From assembly GCA_004114245.1 (NCBI GenBank), contig QZWS01000059.1, positions 1 to 32,455 on the forward strand: 32,455 bases of DNA, given 5' to 3'. A model generated the notes under the pieces. The model saw only the letters and a program-made list of their open reading frames with translations. It was not told the origin of the DNA and did no database searches. The translations under genes were made by a program, and so were the position numbers. Of this stretch, positions 1-8,520 are shown one piece after another (the first letter of the stretch is position 1; each line of letters opens with the position of its first letter). The stretch comes from Zoopage sp. CT-All (Eukaryota > Zoopagomycota > Zoopagomycetes > Zoopagales > Zoopagaceae).

Positions 1-586
1 CTGTGTTCCACAAGACACACACACCTGTGGAGCAGATAGACGGCTGAAGAGCAGTCTCTTTTCTGTTTACAATAATACATTAAGTTCCGCAGATCCTTGG
101 TCCCTCCTCCACCTTCTCCGCCGCTCTCCTCTTTACCAAACCCCACAATGCCCTACAATCTCCCACTCTCACAAAAACCCTACTCATCACATAGTATTCA
201 AACCTCAATAGAGTATACTTTTATAAATTAAACTCTAGTAAAATATATATAATGTATGAAACTATGCTCAATATCTTTAGTGCATTAATATAATATAACC
301 ACTTTTTGATTCCAAATACTACATTATTTAATGCACTATTCTTATCATAGAGCACTGTAAAAGCAAGCAAAAGTATATTAGGCTATAAGTAGTATAAGCC
401 TTATTAATAAAAACTACTATTTATACTCCTACTTCTAGATGCTTCTAAAAATATACTACATATTCATAATAAAGCACTCTAATCCAAGATGGAGTACCCA
501 CATGGTCGTCCATGTGGCTTGCCCATTTTCTTCAATTCGGCCACAGCAACCACAGCAACCAAAGCAACCACAACAACACAAGCACT
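1..586. other. AT-rich, CpG-poor flank without a recognised gene
   Basis: No gene is visible. From about 125 to 503 the sequence is strongly AT-rich and contains no CpG, unlike the GC-rich genes further right. The first 160 bases carry a copy of a dispersed repeat (listed separately). The last 45 bases, about 541-582, form a CAACC/CAGCAACC microsatellite that would lie in the 5' leader of the gene starting at 587. The composition suggests an old, decayed repeat island. I could not recognise any element family in it. Confidence 0.5.
30..160 (+). repeat. Copy 1 of a degenerate dispersed repeat
   Basis: Compared by eye with 6611-6725. The first 36 bases of the two copies match at 27 positions, including a 13-base identical core (agtctcttttctg) at 53-65 and 6634-6646. 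After the core, both copies run into a similar C/T-rich stretch. Many differences are C-to-T or G-to-A. This copy still has CpGs (at about 41, 88 and 119-122) where the second copy has none. The family is not recognised, and the outer limits are approximate. Confidence 0.45.
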
Positions 587-1123
587 ATGATCACCACAAC
601 CACGTCCCGCATTGCAATACTTCTCGCCGCCATTGTGTGTGTCCTGCCTGCCGCCATCTCACCTCGCGCTGTAGTGTCTGCATCTAGCGGTGCAACAACT
701 GGCACCAACTTTCGTGGTTACAGTCAAGACCAATCGCTGTCTTACAACGAACCTTCAAAAGAAACTCTCATTCAAAACATGGATAAACTCATTACTGACT
801 GGATGCGCCCTGGAGATGCGCTGCAACAAGGCAATTTTAAAACGAATAAGTTCAGCTGTTCTCAAGTAAACAACGCTATGAAATGCTTAATGAGCTACCC
901 TAGCCTTTATCACGATCCTATCAAGGAAGCTGCTACGTTTCTGAAGAACAAATACCCCCAGTTCCAATTCATGCTTTCTACAAAGACAATCATTTCATCG
1001 GAAGGGATCGGTCTTTCTAAGGCCAATGAAGGCTATCTTACAATGAAGTGGACGATCGCAGTGGTGCGCCAAGATCGCAGAAAGGTGGCATTTACCATGG
1101 AGTATATGGCCCATAACATGTAA
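587..1123 (+). CDS. Predicted small secreted protein, family unknown
   Basis: An intronless frame of 178 residues. I chose the ATG at 587 because it begins a classic signal peptide: a short polar start (MITTTTSR), a hydrophobic core (IAILLAAIVCVLPAAI), then an Ala/Ser-rich region with a plausible cleavage after VSA near residue 32. An upstream GTG in the same frame would bury this signal. The mature part is about 145 residues with only two cysteines, in a SCSQVNNAMKC segment, so at most one disulfide. The rest is mixed polar with no motif I recognise and no membrane anchor near the C-terminus. A CAACC microsatellite sits just upstream in the leader. It could be an extracellular or cell-wall protein; no function is assigned. 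The frame and signal peptide are good evidence that it is real. The family is unknown. Confidence 0.6.
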   Translation: MITTTTSRIAILLAAIVCVLPAAISPRAVVSASSGATTGTNFRGYSQDQSLSYNEPSKETLIQNMDKLITDWMRPGDALQQGNFKTNKFSCSQVNNAMKCLMSYPSLYHDPIKEAATFLKNKYPQFQFMLSTKTIISSEGIGLSKANEGYLTMKWTIAVVRQDRRKVAFTMEYMAHNM

Positions 1124-2136
1124 GGGATGGGACGATAGATATACATGGTGAGGTGATGGCCTGTTCATGATGAATCCCGTGCATTTGTGCCATATATATA
1201 GTTACCGTACTGGGCTGCGCTGCAAAGCAACCAGCTGGTTTAGACGATTTGGGCCAGGTGTGAGGCCGGCTGCAAACGTGGCCGGTTGTATGCTCATCGG
1301 ATGTCACAAACAATCATTACGCAGCCGTACTGTGGTGACCCGGCATGGATGGCAATAGTCACTGGTATGTAGGATTCATCCTCGACGGAATCAAGACATA
1401 TGGCGAGCAGGAGCAGTGCTGCACCGAACGCTCTCGCTGTCACTCTCATCGAGGGCAGTCACACTCGTATCAACCATGACAAAGGATCGCATCTATTCCA
1501 ACGGCTGGACGTGCGCCTCGCCTAAGAAAACCATCGCCATTGTAAGCATGGGGTCCAAGCTCTGTGCATGTAGTTGGACTGCTTTGGACGGACTAGATCC
1601 CGGATGGTGGCTGGAACATGACGCGACAGGCGGAATTCTTCAGCTCTCGCGCGACGGTTGTATTCGTCGTCGTGTGTCTCGTATACAACATCATGTACCT
1701 CCGCTCCATTTGAATATATATCGGGCGTGCATTTACAGCATATTCGAGACGCCTTGCCAGCGTGGGATCCTGGTCCTTGGTTGCCAAGTCGCAGGCCTGG
1801 GTTCAGTGCCAACCATTTCTTAAGTCACCTAGAGATCAGACGCCATATGAATTCGCACTGTTTGTCATCGTTGGCGGGATTGAGGTGCTAAAGTCATCAT
1901 CGAGCGCCACTTCAGACCGCCCCAGCACCGCCCAACCCAGAACCAAGGGAATGCAGCCTCCCCGGCCCTGTATTCATGCGAGAGTAGCATTTGCACGTGC
2001 ATAGGACACGCATAGCATACATTCATATGCATATAATGCCGTCCGCGGATGACTGGCTGCCAGTCGACAAGGGGTTTTGTGTGTAGACTATTCGACTTTT
2101 CCTCTGCCTCTTTCGCGTCCTTCCGCCAGTACCATC
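1124..2136. other. About 1 kb without a recognised gene
   Basis: No recognisable protein is encoded. Several frames stay open for 60-135 codons on both strands, as expected by chance in GC-rich DNA. On the plus strand a hydrophobic stretch (VVFVVVCLVYNIMYL, about 1655-1700) is followed by a plausible 44-nt GT...AG intron (1695-1738), then more open frame to about 1823 or 2004. This might be the remains of, or exons of, a membrane protein gene, but I could not build a convincing model. The last 100 bases, pyrimidine-rich just before 2137, look like the promoter and leader of the eL18 gene. Confidence 0.35.
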
Positions 2137-2694
2137 ATGGGCATCGACATCCAGAAGCACCACGTCCGCCGCGGCAATCGCACCGCGCCCAAATCCGCCG
2201 ATCCCTATCTGGCGCTGCTGGTCAAGCTCTACCGCTTCCTGGCGCGCCGCACCTCGTCCGAGTTCAACAAGATCGTGCTCCGCCGCCTCTTCATGTCGCG
2301 CACCAATCGCCCGCCGCTGTCCGTCTCGCGCATCGCCCGCTACATGTCCGCCCGCGACGGCCAAATCGCCGTGCTGGTGGGTACGGTGACGGATGACGAG
2401 CGGCTGCTTGAGCTGCCAAAGATATCCATCTGCGCGCTCAAGTTCACCACGTCTGCTCGTGCACGGATCCTAAAGGCCGGTGGCGAGTGCCTGACGTTTG
2501 ATCAGCTTGCGCTGCGTGCTCCGACCGGCGCCAACACGGTGCTGCTGCGCGGCAAGCGCAATGCTCGCGAGACGGTGAAGCATTTCGGCGCTGCTGGTGT
2601 GCCAGGCAGTCACGCCAAGCCGTTTGTGCGCTCCAAGGGTCGCAAGTTCGAGCGTGCTCGTGGTCGTCGCGCCTCGCGTGGCTACAAGAATTAG
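2137..2694 (+). CDS. RPL18: 60S ribosomal protein eL18
   Basis: A structural protein of the large cytosolic ribosomal subunit. The intronless frame gives 185 residues, close to the usual 186-188 of eukaryotic eL18. It begins MGIDIQKHH like its relatives and carries the family hallmarks [50 protein letters not shown] and the invariant basic end [21 protein letters not shown]. The ATG at 2137 (context CATCATGG) matches the family start, so the 20 codons open upstream are leader sequence. A pyrimidine-rich stretch (about 2094-2125) before the ATG is typical of ribosomal-protein gene leaders. No truncation or odd residue is visible. Confidence 0.97.
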   Translation: MGIDIQKHHVRRGNRTAPKSADPYLALLVKLYRFLARRTSSEFNKIVLRRLFMSRTNRPPLSVSRIARYMSARDGQIAVLVGTVTDDERLLELPKISICALKFTTSARARILKAGGECLTFDQLALRAPTGANTVLLRGKRNARETVKHFGAAGVPGSHAKPFVRSKGRKFERARGRRASRGYKN

Positions 2695-3024
2695 GCGTAT
2701 GCGTGTTGCTGCGGCTGGACTTGTCGAATGCAGCGAGACCATATCGTTGCAGATTCGTCTGGAGCTGTGCATTTTGTTGACGGCTGGCCGGGTCCAGGTG
2801 TCGGCGAGATGTGAACGGAGAATGCGCAATCTACTCGGATGCTTGTTTTCTCGCCCTTGCTGTCAATCTACCTGCAGTCAGCATCATTGCCGCCACCTCG
2901 TTGGGCGTCCAGTCCCGCGTTAAAATGTTCAAGTCCAAACAGAGTCTTCGTGCGAGTATACCACTGACCCGCCCTGACGTTGTCGTCTCTCGCTTAGTCT
3001 ACCTTGCAGCTTTCTACATTTGAC

Positions 3025-4428
3025 ATGAGGCACATTTGCTGCAATGAAAAAACCAGACTTTTCAGGTTTCCCAGCAAAAACTCAAACCCAAGCACTTGTC
3101 CTGCGCGTTTTCCATATTGCACAATGCACGCACCTGAGCATTTTGTCAGCAAGGAAGCACGCGCCCATGAGCACGGTGCATTAGCAAACTCCGGCGACTG
3201 GTCAGCAGACAAGGCCCAATCCAACTCTGCGCTGCCACGTCGACTTCGCGTTCGTGCTGTCCAAACACCCGCCAGCGATATCAGTGCCAATGCCAATACC
3301 AATTTTCAATTAAGTCAGCAAAACGGAATTCATCCTCGTAATGGAAATGATCCCTCGGCGAGCCTGCCCTCCGTTTTGGCGACATCCGCATGGACATCCC
3401 TGTGCTTTGTCGCAACTTATCTCTTGCGTCACAGCGTCTATTGCATCCCCATTGTCGCCGTCATTGTCGCCGTCTTCCTTACCCTTGCATCGATTGAGTC
3501 GCTCCTCGTCTATCCCTTGATCTGTCCGCGCCCAATCCTACGCTACGTTACCTTCACTGATGGCTGGTGCGATGCTATTTTTGCGGCGCAGATAACTCCT
3601 GCTACGATCGACGTTTCTCATGCAATCATCCGCAAGACTGCGGTCGAATTGGACGGCATCATGCAGGTGGATGTCAAAGAACTGTTCCACGAGAAGGTCG
3701 AACTGGTGCAGCTGTCGCATTATCTGCTTGCAAATAACGCGGAAAATGCGCACGAGGTCGCTGAAGCGCTGAGAGAATATGAGCGAGTGCTGACGCAGCT
3801 CAGTCCCACGTTGTTTCGCATCAAGACGCGTGCTCCATACTTTTTCAAGCTCGGTCGACGGGTGCTCGAGTCTGGCCTCACCGCGTTGCTTGAAGTCGGC
3901 ACTGGCGACGCACCACATATAGATGGAAGCGACAACCATCAGCTGGTCGTGGCAAGCGACAGCTCACTAGTTCGTTCGATGAAAACCCTTCGATTGTATT
4001 TGTCCGATTTGAACAATGTTGTTCATGAGGCGCTACAACTATGCTACCACGCCGAGTCTACCCTTACGGGGGCACAATTGCTAGCCATTGAGCAGCAGCA
4101 GGTGTCCAGCAGGGATGCAAGATTCTTTGATTGGGTGTTTGACAGGAAGACTAACTTCCGAGTTGCATCCAAGCTTGTTTCTACTGTAAAAAGCACTCAA
4201 ATGCGTTTGAGCGACTTGAGTCGCGATGTGGAGAAGTTCATGATAGAGATGGACGAGCTATGGAAGGATATTGTCATACAGGAGGTGATGATTTCTGGTG
4301 TGGATATTGGCGGAGGACCAAAGGCATTGTCAGAGAGCACCGTGCGAATGAGGGAGACGATTGAATATATGCGTCAAGCAGAGTCTAACTCACTAATGCG
4401 GATCGAGCAGGATAAGGCGAGGCATTGA
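3025..4428 (+). CDS. Predicted membrane protein with helical C-terminal half, family unknown
   Basis: A long frame of 467 residues from the ATG at 3025. The next in-frame ATG (3124) is equally possible, and the upstream frame opens with a non-ATG codon. Residues 1-110 are polar and look disordered. A hydrophobic block follows (TSLCFVATYLL, then IPIVAVIVAVFLTLASIESLLVYPLI), enough for one long or two short membrane spans. The remaining roughly 290 residues are rich in charged, heptad-like helices (for example RLSDLSRDVEKFMIEMDELWKD near the end), suggesting a helical bundle or coiled coil on one face of a membrane. I do not recognise the family. Length and composition favour a real gene over a chance frame. 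A 5' intron cannot be excluded: a TTGCAG acceptor-like site lies at 3004-3009. Confidence 0.7.
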   Translation: MRHICCNEKTRLFRFPSKNSNPSTCPARFPYCTMHAPEHFVSKEARAHEHGALANSGDWSADKAQSNSALPRRLRVRAVQTPASDISANANTNFQLSQQNGIHPRNGNDPSASLPSVLATSAWTSLCFVATYLLRHSVYCIPIVAVIVAVFLTLASIESLLVYPLICPRPILRYVTFTDGWCDAIFAAQITPATIDVSHAIIRKTAVELDGIMQVDVKELFHEKVELVQLSHYLLANNAENAHEVAEALREYERVLTQLSPTLFRIKTRAPYFFKLGRRVLESGLTALLEVGTGDAPHIDGSDNHQLVVASDSSLVRSMKTLRLYLSDLNNVVHEALQLCYHAESTLTGAQLLAIEQQQVSSRDARFFDWVFDRKTNFRVASKLVSTVKSTQMRLSDLSRDVEKFMIEMDELWKDIVIQEVMISGVDIGGGPKALSESTVRMRETIEYMRQAESNSLMRIEQDKARH

Positions 4429-4816
4429 TAGCACCGATGGGTTACTAAACTTGTGAAAATCTGATTGTACTCCCAGGCAACTTCACTGGCTTGGCTATGA
4501 ACAAGTGCATATGTAATAGGAACAGAATACTGGCGTGCTTTCTGAAGTTAAAACCCTTCCAATGGCTTTTATAGTGCGGACAAGTTTGAAAAGTATCACA
4601 ATCTATATTTCCAATGGAGATGCTTGGCTGGTACTCGATGAATTCTTGTCTGTCATACAAGGCAATATGTACAGCTAGTTCGAGTCATAATTATTCAACT
4701 TGAGAAGTTTGATCTGGTATGACTAAAATGACCGTGAGAGCCGATACACATACTCAAAACTATTGCATTTGTGCAATATCATAAAATGTCACTCTAAACA
4801 ACCTTTCAAACGAAAT
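4429..4816. other. Convergent intergenic region, no gene seen
   Basis: This is the gap between the plus-strand membrane protein and the minus-strand zinc-finger gene, so it should hold both 3' untranslated regions. It is AT-richer than its neighbours. A 71-codon minus-strand frame (4445-4660) has no recognisable content and is probably chance. Confidence 0.4.
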
Positions 4817-5809
4817 TCAAGACATACCGCCATTGACCCACCCATGTCTGTAGTAACATCGCTCGCCTCCAAGTTTACACTCGCCATTCTTCCACGCCAG
4901 ACACACCTTATTGTACTTGGCTGTAAAAGGCGTTCCGATCTCGGATGGACCGTGAGCATGCCGGCAGCTGCTACCATGGCGACAGTAGACTACGTCGGGC
5001 GCGTACCAGCGCGGACATAGCCGGGTTTTGTACAGCACAAGTTTATAATCACCAGCATCACTGGATTGCGGCGCTATATTAGGGAGAGGCTGGTGCGGCG
5101 GTGTTGGCGGCGGCTTCAGCGATTGCTCAAACGAAGAGCCCAGGGAGGTGGAGGACTGGATGATGACGGCAGAGGAGCGCCGACCAGGAAGCTTGACGAC
5201 TACCTTATCCTCGGCGTATTCGTCTGATGCTCCACTAGAGGCTAAATCCGCGAAAGCACCATGACCTGCTGACTTTGAAAAATGTGCAGACACCAAGGCG
5301 GCGGGTTGGATGCCAGCAGTGGCGCTGGAATCCATCGAGCCGATAGACAGCGTTGGCGTCGTCGATCCCACTAGCGGCATGCTTTCCGTCATCAACGGCC
5401 GCGATCGCCGTGTTGTAATTGGAATACTGGGGGTTGCAGTGCTGAAGGACGAAGGCTCCTTGTACGCAATATCTGACCGAGGGACATTCTGACTGCCCAA
5501 CGCGACAGAAGCGCTCGTTGAGGATGCGATAGCCGCAGCTTGGCGCATATGCCTTAACTCGGTTATCGAATTAAACATTGGACGCGCAAACGAGCTATCG
5601 TAGGGCACTGAAGAAAACGTGGGCGGGCTAATGGGCAAATATCGCGAATCGGCTTGCACGGTGCTATTCGCTCCAAAGACGTGACGGTATTCTTCCGCCA
5701 TAAATGGGTCCGTCCCTCCTCCGAGCCTCGGACCCGTAAAGATGCTTGCATATGCGCTGATACTGTTGCAGACTGTCGCCGACGGCGGGCTGAATAGCTG
5801 ACGGTTCAT
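4817..5809 (-). CDS. Tandem CCCH zinc-finger protein, TTP-like, probable mRNA-binding
   Basis: A 330-residue protein. The C-terminal 75 residues hold two CCCH fingers: CX10CX5CX3H at about residues 265-286, preceded by the tristetraprolin-type lead-in YKTRLC, and CX7CX6CX3H at about 303-322. Tandem CCCH fingers of this sort bind AU-rich RNA and control mRNA decay or translation, and that role is inferred here. The N-terminal 260 residues are Ser/Pro/Thr-rich and probably disordered, with a PPPTPPHQPLP stretch before the fingers. I chose the ATG at 5809 because a TATAAA box lies 88 bases upstream (5897-5902). The frame stays open to an ATG at 6088, but that stretch encodes unlikely His/Leu repeats. 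A strong donor-like GTATGT at 4827 lies three codons before the stop, so a further C-terminal exon is possible. Confidence 0.8.
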   Translation of the reverse strand: MNRQLFSPPSATVCNSISAYASIFTGPRLGGGTDPFMAEEYRHVFGANSTVQADSRYLPISPPTFSSVPYDSSFARPMFNSITELRHMRQAAAIASSTSASVALGSQNVPRSDIAYKEPSSFSTATPSIPITTRRSRPLMTESMPLVGSTTPTLSIGSMDSSATAGIQPAALVSAHFSKSAGHGAFADLASSGASDEYAEDKVVVKLPGRRSSAVIIQSSTSLGSSFEQSLKPPPTPPHQPLPNIAPQSSDAGDYKLVLYKTRLCPRWYAPDVVYCRHGSSCRHAHGPSEIGTPFTAKYNKVCLAWKNGECKLGGERCYYRHGWVNGGMS

Positions 5810-5842
5810 GAGGCTATCGATGCTGAAACTGACGCAACAGCT

Positions 5843-5866
5843 GTGCAGGTGCAGGTGCAGGTGCAG
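5843..5866. repeat. (GTGCAG)4 hexanucleotide tandem repeat
   Basis: Four perfect copies of GTGCAG on the plus strand (CTGCAC on the minus strand), in the predicted 5' leader of the minus-strand CCCH zinc-finger gene. It would be translated as His-Leu repeats only if the far-upstream ATG at 6088 were used. Confidence 0.85.
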
Positions 5867-5896
5867 AAAGGGGAGCCGGCTAAGTGAGGGAAAGGG

Positions 5897-5902
5897 TTTA
5901 TA
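5897..5902 (-). promoter_or_regulatory. TATA box of the CCCH zinc-finger gene
   Basis: TATAAA on the minus strand, 88 bases before the ATG at 5809. This spacing leaves room for a short leader and supports the downstream start. Confidence 0.45.
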
Positions 5903-6088
5903 CAGATATTTGGGGCCGAGAGGCGGGGGATGATGGGTGTGATGTTGGGCAGTCGATTTGATTAAATGGAAAGCAAGCTGATCCCCGTGAGTCACGTAAC
6001 CACCGACGCCCTGCTCCTGCGCCTCTCCATAATCGATTGCAGGTAGCATGCAAGAGGGAATTGAACCCTCCTGAAAGAGGCTGGTCAT

Positions 6089-7091
6089 TCACCTGTTAAA
6101 ATAATATGAAATAGCCAATACTTGTCTTCTCATTCTGGCAAATTATATATTGGGTGGGCTTGCCACTTAAAATCACTGCTTGCTTGGATGTCCTGTGTTG
6201 CTTTAGCCTACCAATTCACACATTTTCACTTTAATAATTAACTTAAGCAAAATTGTGCTCTAGATATAGTGGAAAGAGATTGCTCTTCAACTAATCAATT
6301 TACTCCACAAGTGTTTCTACCCTCTCTTTATATTCTCTACAATCTACCTATTTATAGACCCTCTGACTTGAGTAGGCCTGACAGTTATGACTCTAATATT
6401 GGGATTATTATATCCCAATTAGGAAATATTTTCTTTTTTTTCTATACTGTACTAGAATATATATTAGCTTCTATTAATCCTGTTTTTCACTGTCTAATAC
6501 ATAGAGATATAGCAACTACCTTTGAATAGTATTATTCAGTAGTGTAAGAGACTATTATAACCACATAACCTTATAAAAGAAAACTCTTCCTGCATTATAT
6601 ACCAATTGTAGTGCAGAAAGTTGGTTAAAGCATAGTCTCTTTTCTGCTAGAGTTCTGTCAATTCTGGACCCCTTTCCTACACACCACCACTCTCTACTAC
6701 CCATGCACCATGCTAATGATCTTGCCCAATTGATCTATATTCCAACAGCAGCATCTTGGAAGCATATATAACAATATTAGCATCTCTCAAATCTATACTA
6801 GCCCTCCCATTTGACCAAGGCTATGCAAATATTAGTACAAATTGATATAAAAAATACAATTTATAGGGCACAATAGTGCTGTCTACAGTGATGATGAGGA
6901 TAGGCAAAGTGGCCAAGGAAAGTAGTTATGCAAACACTCCAATACAGGAAAAAATGCAGTAACTAGCCACTCTAATGCACCTACTCCAACTAATACTACT
7001 GGCTTGATTGAATTATAGAGAACGCTATTTTAATCCACACAAGTCCATCCTGACAGCACTGCATCACTTAGTTTTCTTCGCGTTCACAATC
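6089..7091. other. AT-rich, CpG-free island; no intact gene seen
   Basis: From about 6035 to 7021 I find no CpG dinucleotide, while flanking genes are full of them. The stretch is AT-rich with many TpG and CpA steps and T or A runs. It contains copy 2 of the dispersed repeat at 6611-6725. One plus-strand frame (6269-6529, 86 codons) has no recognisable content. This looks like heavily decayed repeat sequence, with loss of CpG through cytosine methylation and deamination. No mobile-element family can be named from it. Confidence 0.55.
6611..6725 (+). repeat. Copy 2 of a degenerate dispersed repeat
   Basis: Related to 30-160. The two share a 13-base identical core and about 75 percent identity over the first 36 bases, followed by a similar C-rich stretch. 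In this copy the CpGs of copy 1 are replaced, mostly by T or A. It lies inside the CpG-free island. Confidence 0.45.
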
Positions 7092-8457
7092 ATGTCCACT
7101 GACGCCACGGAACCGTCAGCCCCAGCCACTACCCAGGCCTCCGTCGCAAACTTCACGGCCTCAGCGCTGGCAGCATCTATCGAACAAAGCGACCTTCCTG
7201 TGCCCCAGCAAGTCGCGCTCCTGATGCAAGTTGCTGCAAAAACTCGCTTGGCTGGGCATCTATGCGACGCGGTTGAGCTCTACGGCCGCGCCTCAGAGCT
7301 CCTGTAGGCCATTTAAATAGCGATTATTTGCGGGCACTCAATATCGGTTGCTTGATCTAGGGGTGAGGAGTTTGGTGAAGATGCGGACGAATGCGGCGAC
7401 TGCCTTCTCGTTTATGGCCAGTGTCTGTTGGAATACACGGTGAGCCAGAGTGGGATCCTCGGAAAGCAGGCCGCAGAGGTGGAGGAGCAGCACAGTCAGT
7501 TAAATCAGCTGAGCGCTGCTGATTCGAGCGCGGTCAGTGAAGCGACAGCAACTACAATGGATGTGAAGTGCAAAGGCAAAGGCAAACTGATTCAGCTGGA
7601 TGAGTCTGATGCAGAGCACAGCGACGACGAGGATATCGTCGAGAACGAGTCAGCATCAGCGGGTGATGACGGAGCCGATGAGGCCGAGGACGATTTTGCG
7701 GTAGCATGGGAGATTCTCGATCTCGCTCGAGTTATATTCTCTCGTGAATCGACGCCCAAGTCGATGGACAATCTCGCCGAGGTCTATAAACTGCTCGGCG
7801 ATACGTCTCTCGAAACTGGTACTTATGCATTTGCTTGTATATTATTTTGAATCAAGGTTGCAGAGAATTTTGATCAGGCCATTCAGGACTATCGCGAAAC
7901 CCTTCGTATTCTTGGTCAAATCTTGGAGAAAGACGACCGGCGGTGTGCTGAGGCCCAGTACAAGCTCGCGCTTGCATTGGAGTATAGCGGAGATCGACGC
8001 GAGGCCCTGAATCAACTGGAATCCGTCAAATGGTCACTGCGAAGCCGAGTTTTAAAGCTCGAGACAAAGTCTGCGTTGGATAGCGTAAACAAGGAAGCAG
8101 TCGAGCCCGAGGTTGTCGAATTAGAGGAACTATCTGCTGAGATTGGCGTTAAAGTACACACTACTACTCGTTCTTGGCATGTCACTTATTGCATAGATCG
8201 AGGATATCAAGATGATATTGGCAGGCCAGGAAGCAGCGGGCTCGCGCTTGATTGAGTCGCAGCCGACGCTTTCGACTACTTCTGCCTCTACCGTGAATGA
8301 CACTAGACCAGTTAACGATTTGACTTCCCTGGTGCGCCAGAAACCGGTCAAAGTGACTTTAGCAGACGCACCTAAACTAAATGAAAGCGAAGAACGCAAG
8401 CGCAAGGCAGAGCTGAACGAGGTGCATGAACAGGAAAAGAAGCTCAAGTCATTATAG
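7092..8457 (+). CDS. NASP/Hif1/Sim3-type histone chaperone (SHNi-TPR)
   Basis: A nuclear chaperone of the NASP family that binds H3-H4 or linker histones and supports chromatin assembly. Four exons (7092-7303, 7361-7818, 7864-8153, 8197-8457) join in phase to give 406 residues; introns are 57, 45 and 43 nt. The diagnostic SHNi-TPR is ENFDQAIQDYRETLRILGQ with the following helices (KDDRRCAEAQYKLALALEYSGDRREAL). A first TPR spans exons 1-2 (AGHLCDAVELYGRASELLGEEFGE) and is followed by the acidic insert typical of the family (DESDAEHSDDEDIVENES). Spliced junctions such as SLETENFDQ restore the conserved reading. The C-terminus is basic (ERKRKAEL, KKLKSL), fitting nuclear import. An AATAAA lies 12 bases after the stop. 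Confidence 0.9.
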
Positions 8458-8468
8458 TAGCAACGTGC

Positions 8469-8474
8469 AATAAA
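8469..8474 (+). terminator. Poly(A) signal of the NASP gene
   Basis: AATAAA, beginning 12 bases after the NASP stop codon. The converging minus-strand gene ends at 8521, so the two transcripts have only about 60 bases in which to terminate. Confidence 0.4.
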
Positions 8475-8520
8475 ACAGTGACATATGCAACGCTTAGCAA
8501 TCCACCCTTGCTCACTCCGT

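Noticed and set aside
4445-4660. 71-codon minus-strand frame, considered as a last exon of the zinc-finger gene
   Set aside because: Possible acceptors downstream of the 4827 donor lead to early stops or to frames with no recognisable content. There is no positive evidence.
6045-6085. A tRNA T-arm-like element on the minus strand (GAGGGTTCAATTCCCTC)
   Set aside because: The 17-base hairpin resembles a T arm and B box, but there is no matching 5' acceptor strand, D arm or anticodon arm in the upstream 90 bases, and no T-run terminator. It is treated as chance or a relic.
5810-6088. N-terminal extension of the CCCH zinc-finger protein from the ATG at 6088
   Set aside because: It would translate a hexamer repeat as His-Leu repeats and run through a TATA box. 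The ATG at 5809 downstream of the TATA box is more plausible.
6269-6529. 86-codon frame with hydrophobic stretches in the CpG-free island
   Set aside because: No motif, AT-driven composition (runs of F, I, Y) and no promoter. It is likely a chance frame in decayed sequence.
6880-6925. A short AVYSDDDEDR reading reminiscent of an RNase H strand
   Set aside because: It is only a few residues long, with no neighbouring reverse transcriptase or further RNase H motifs. Too weak to name any element.
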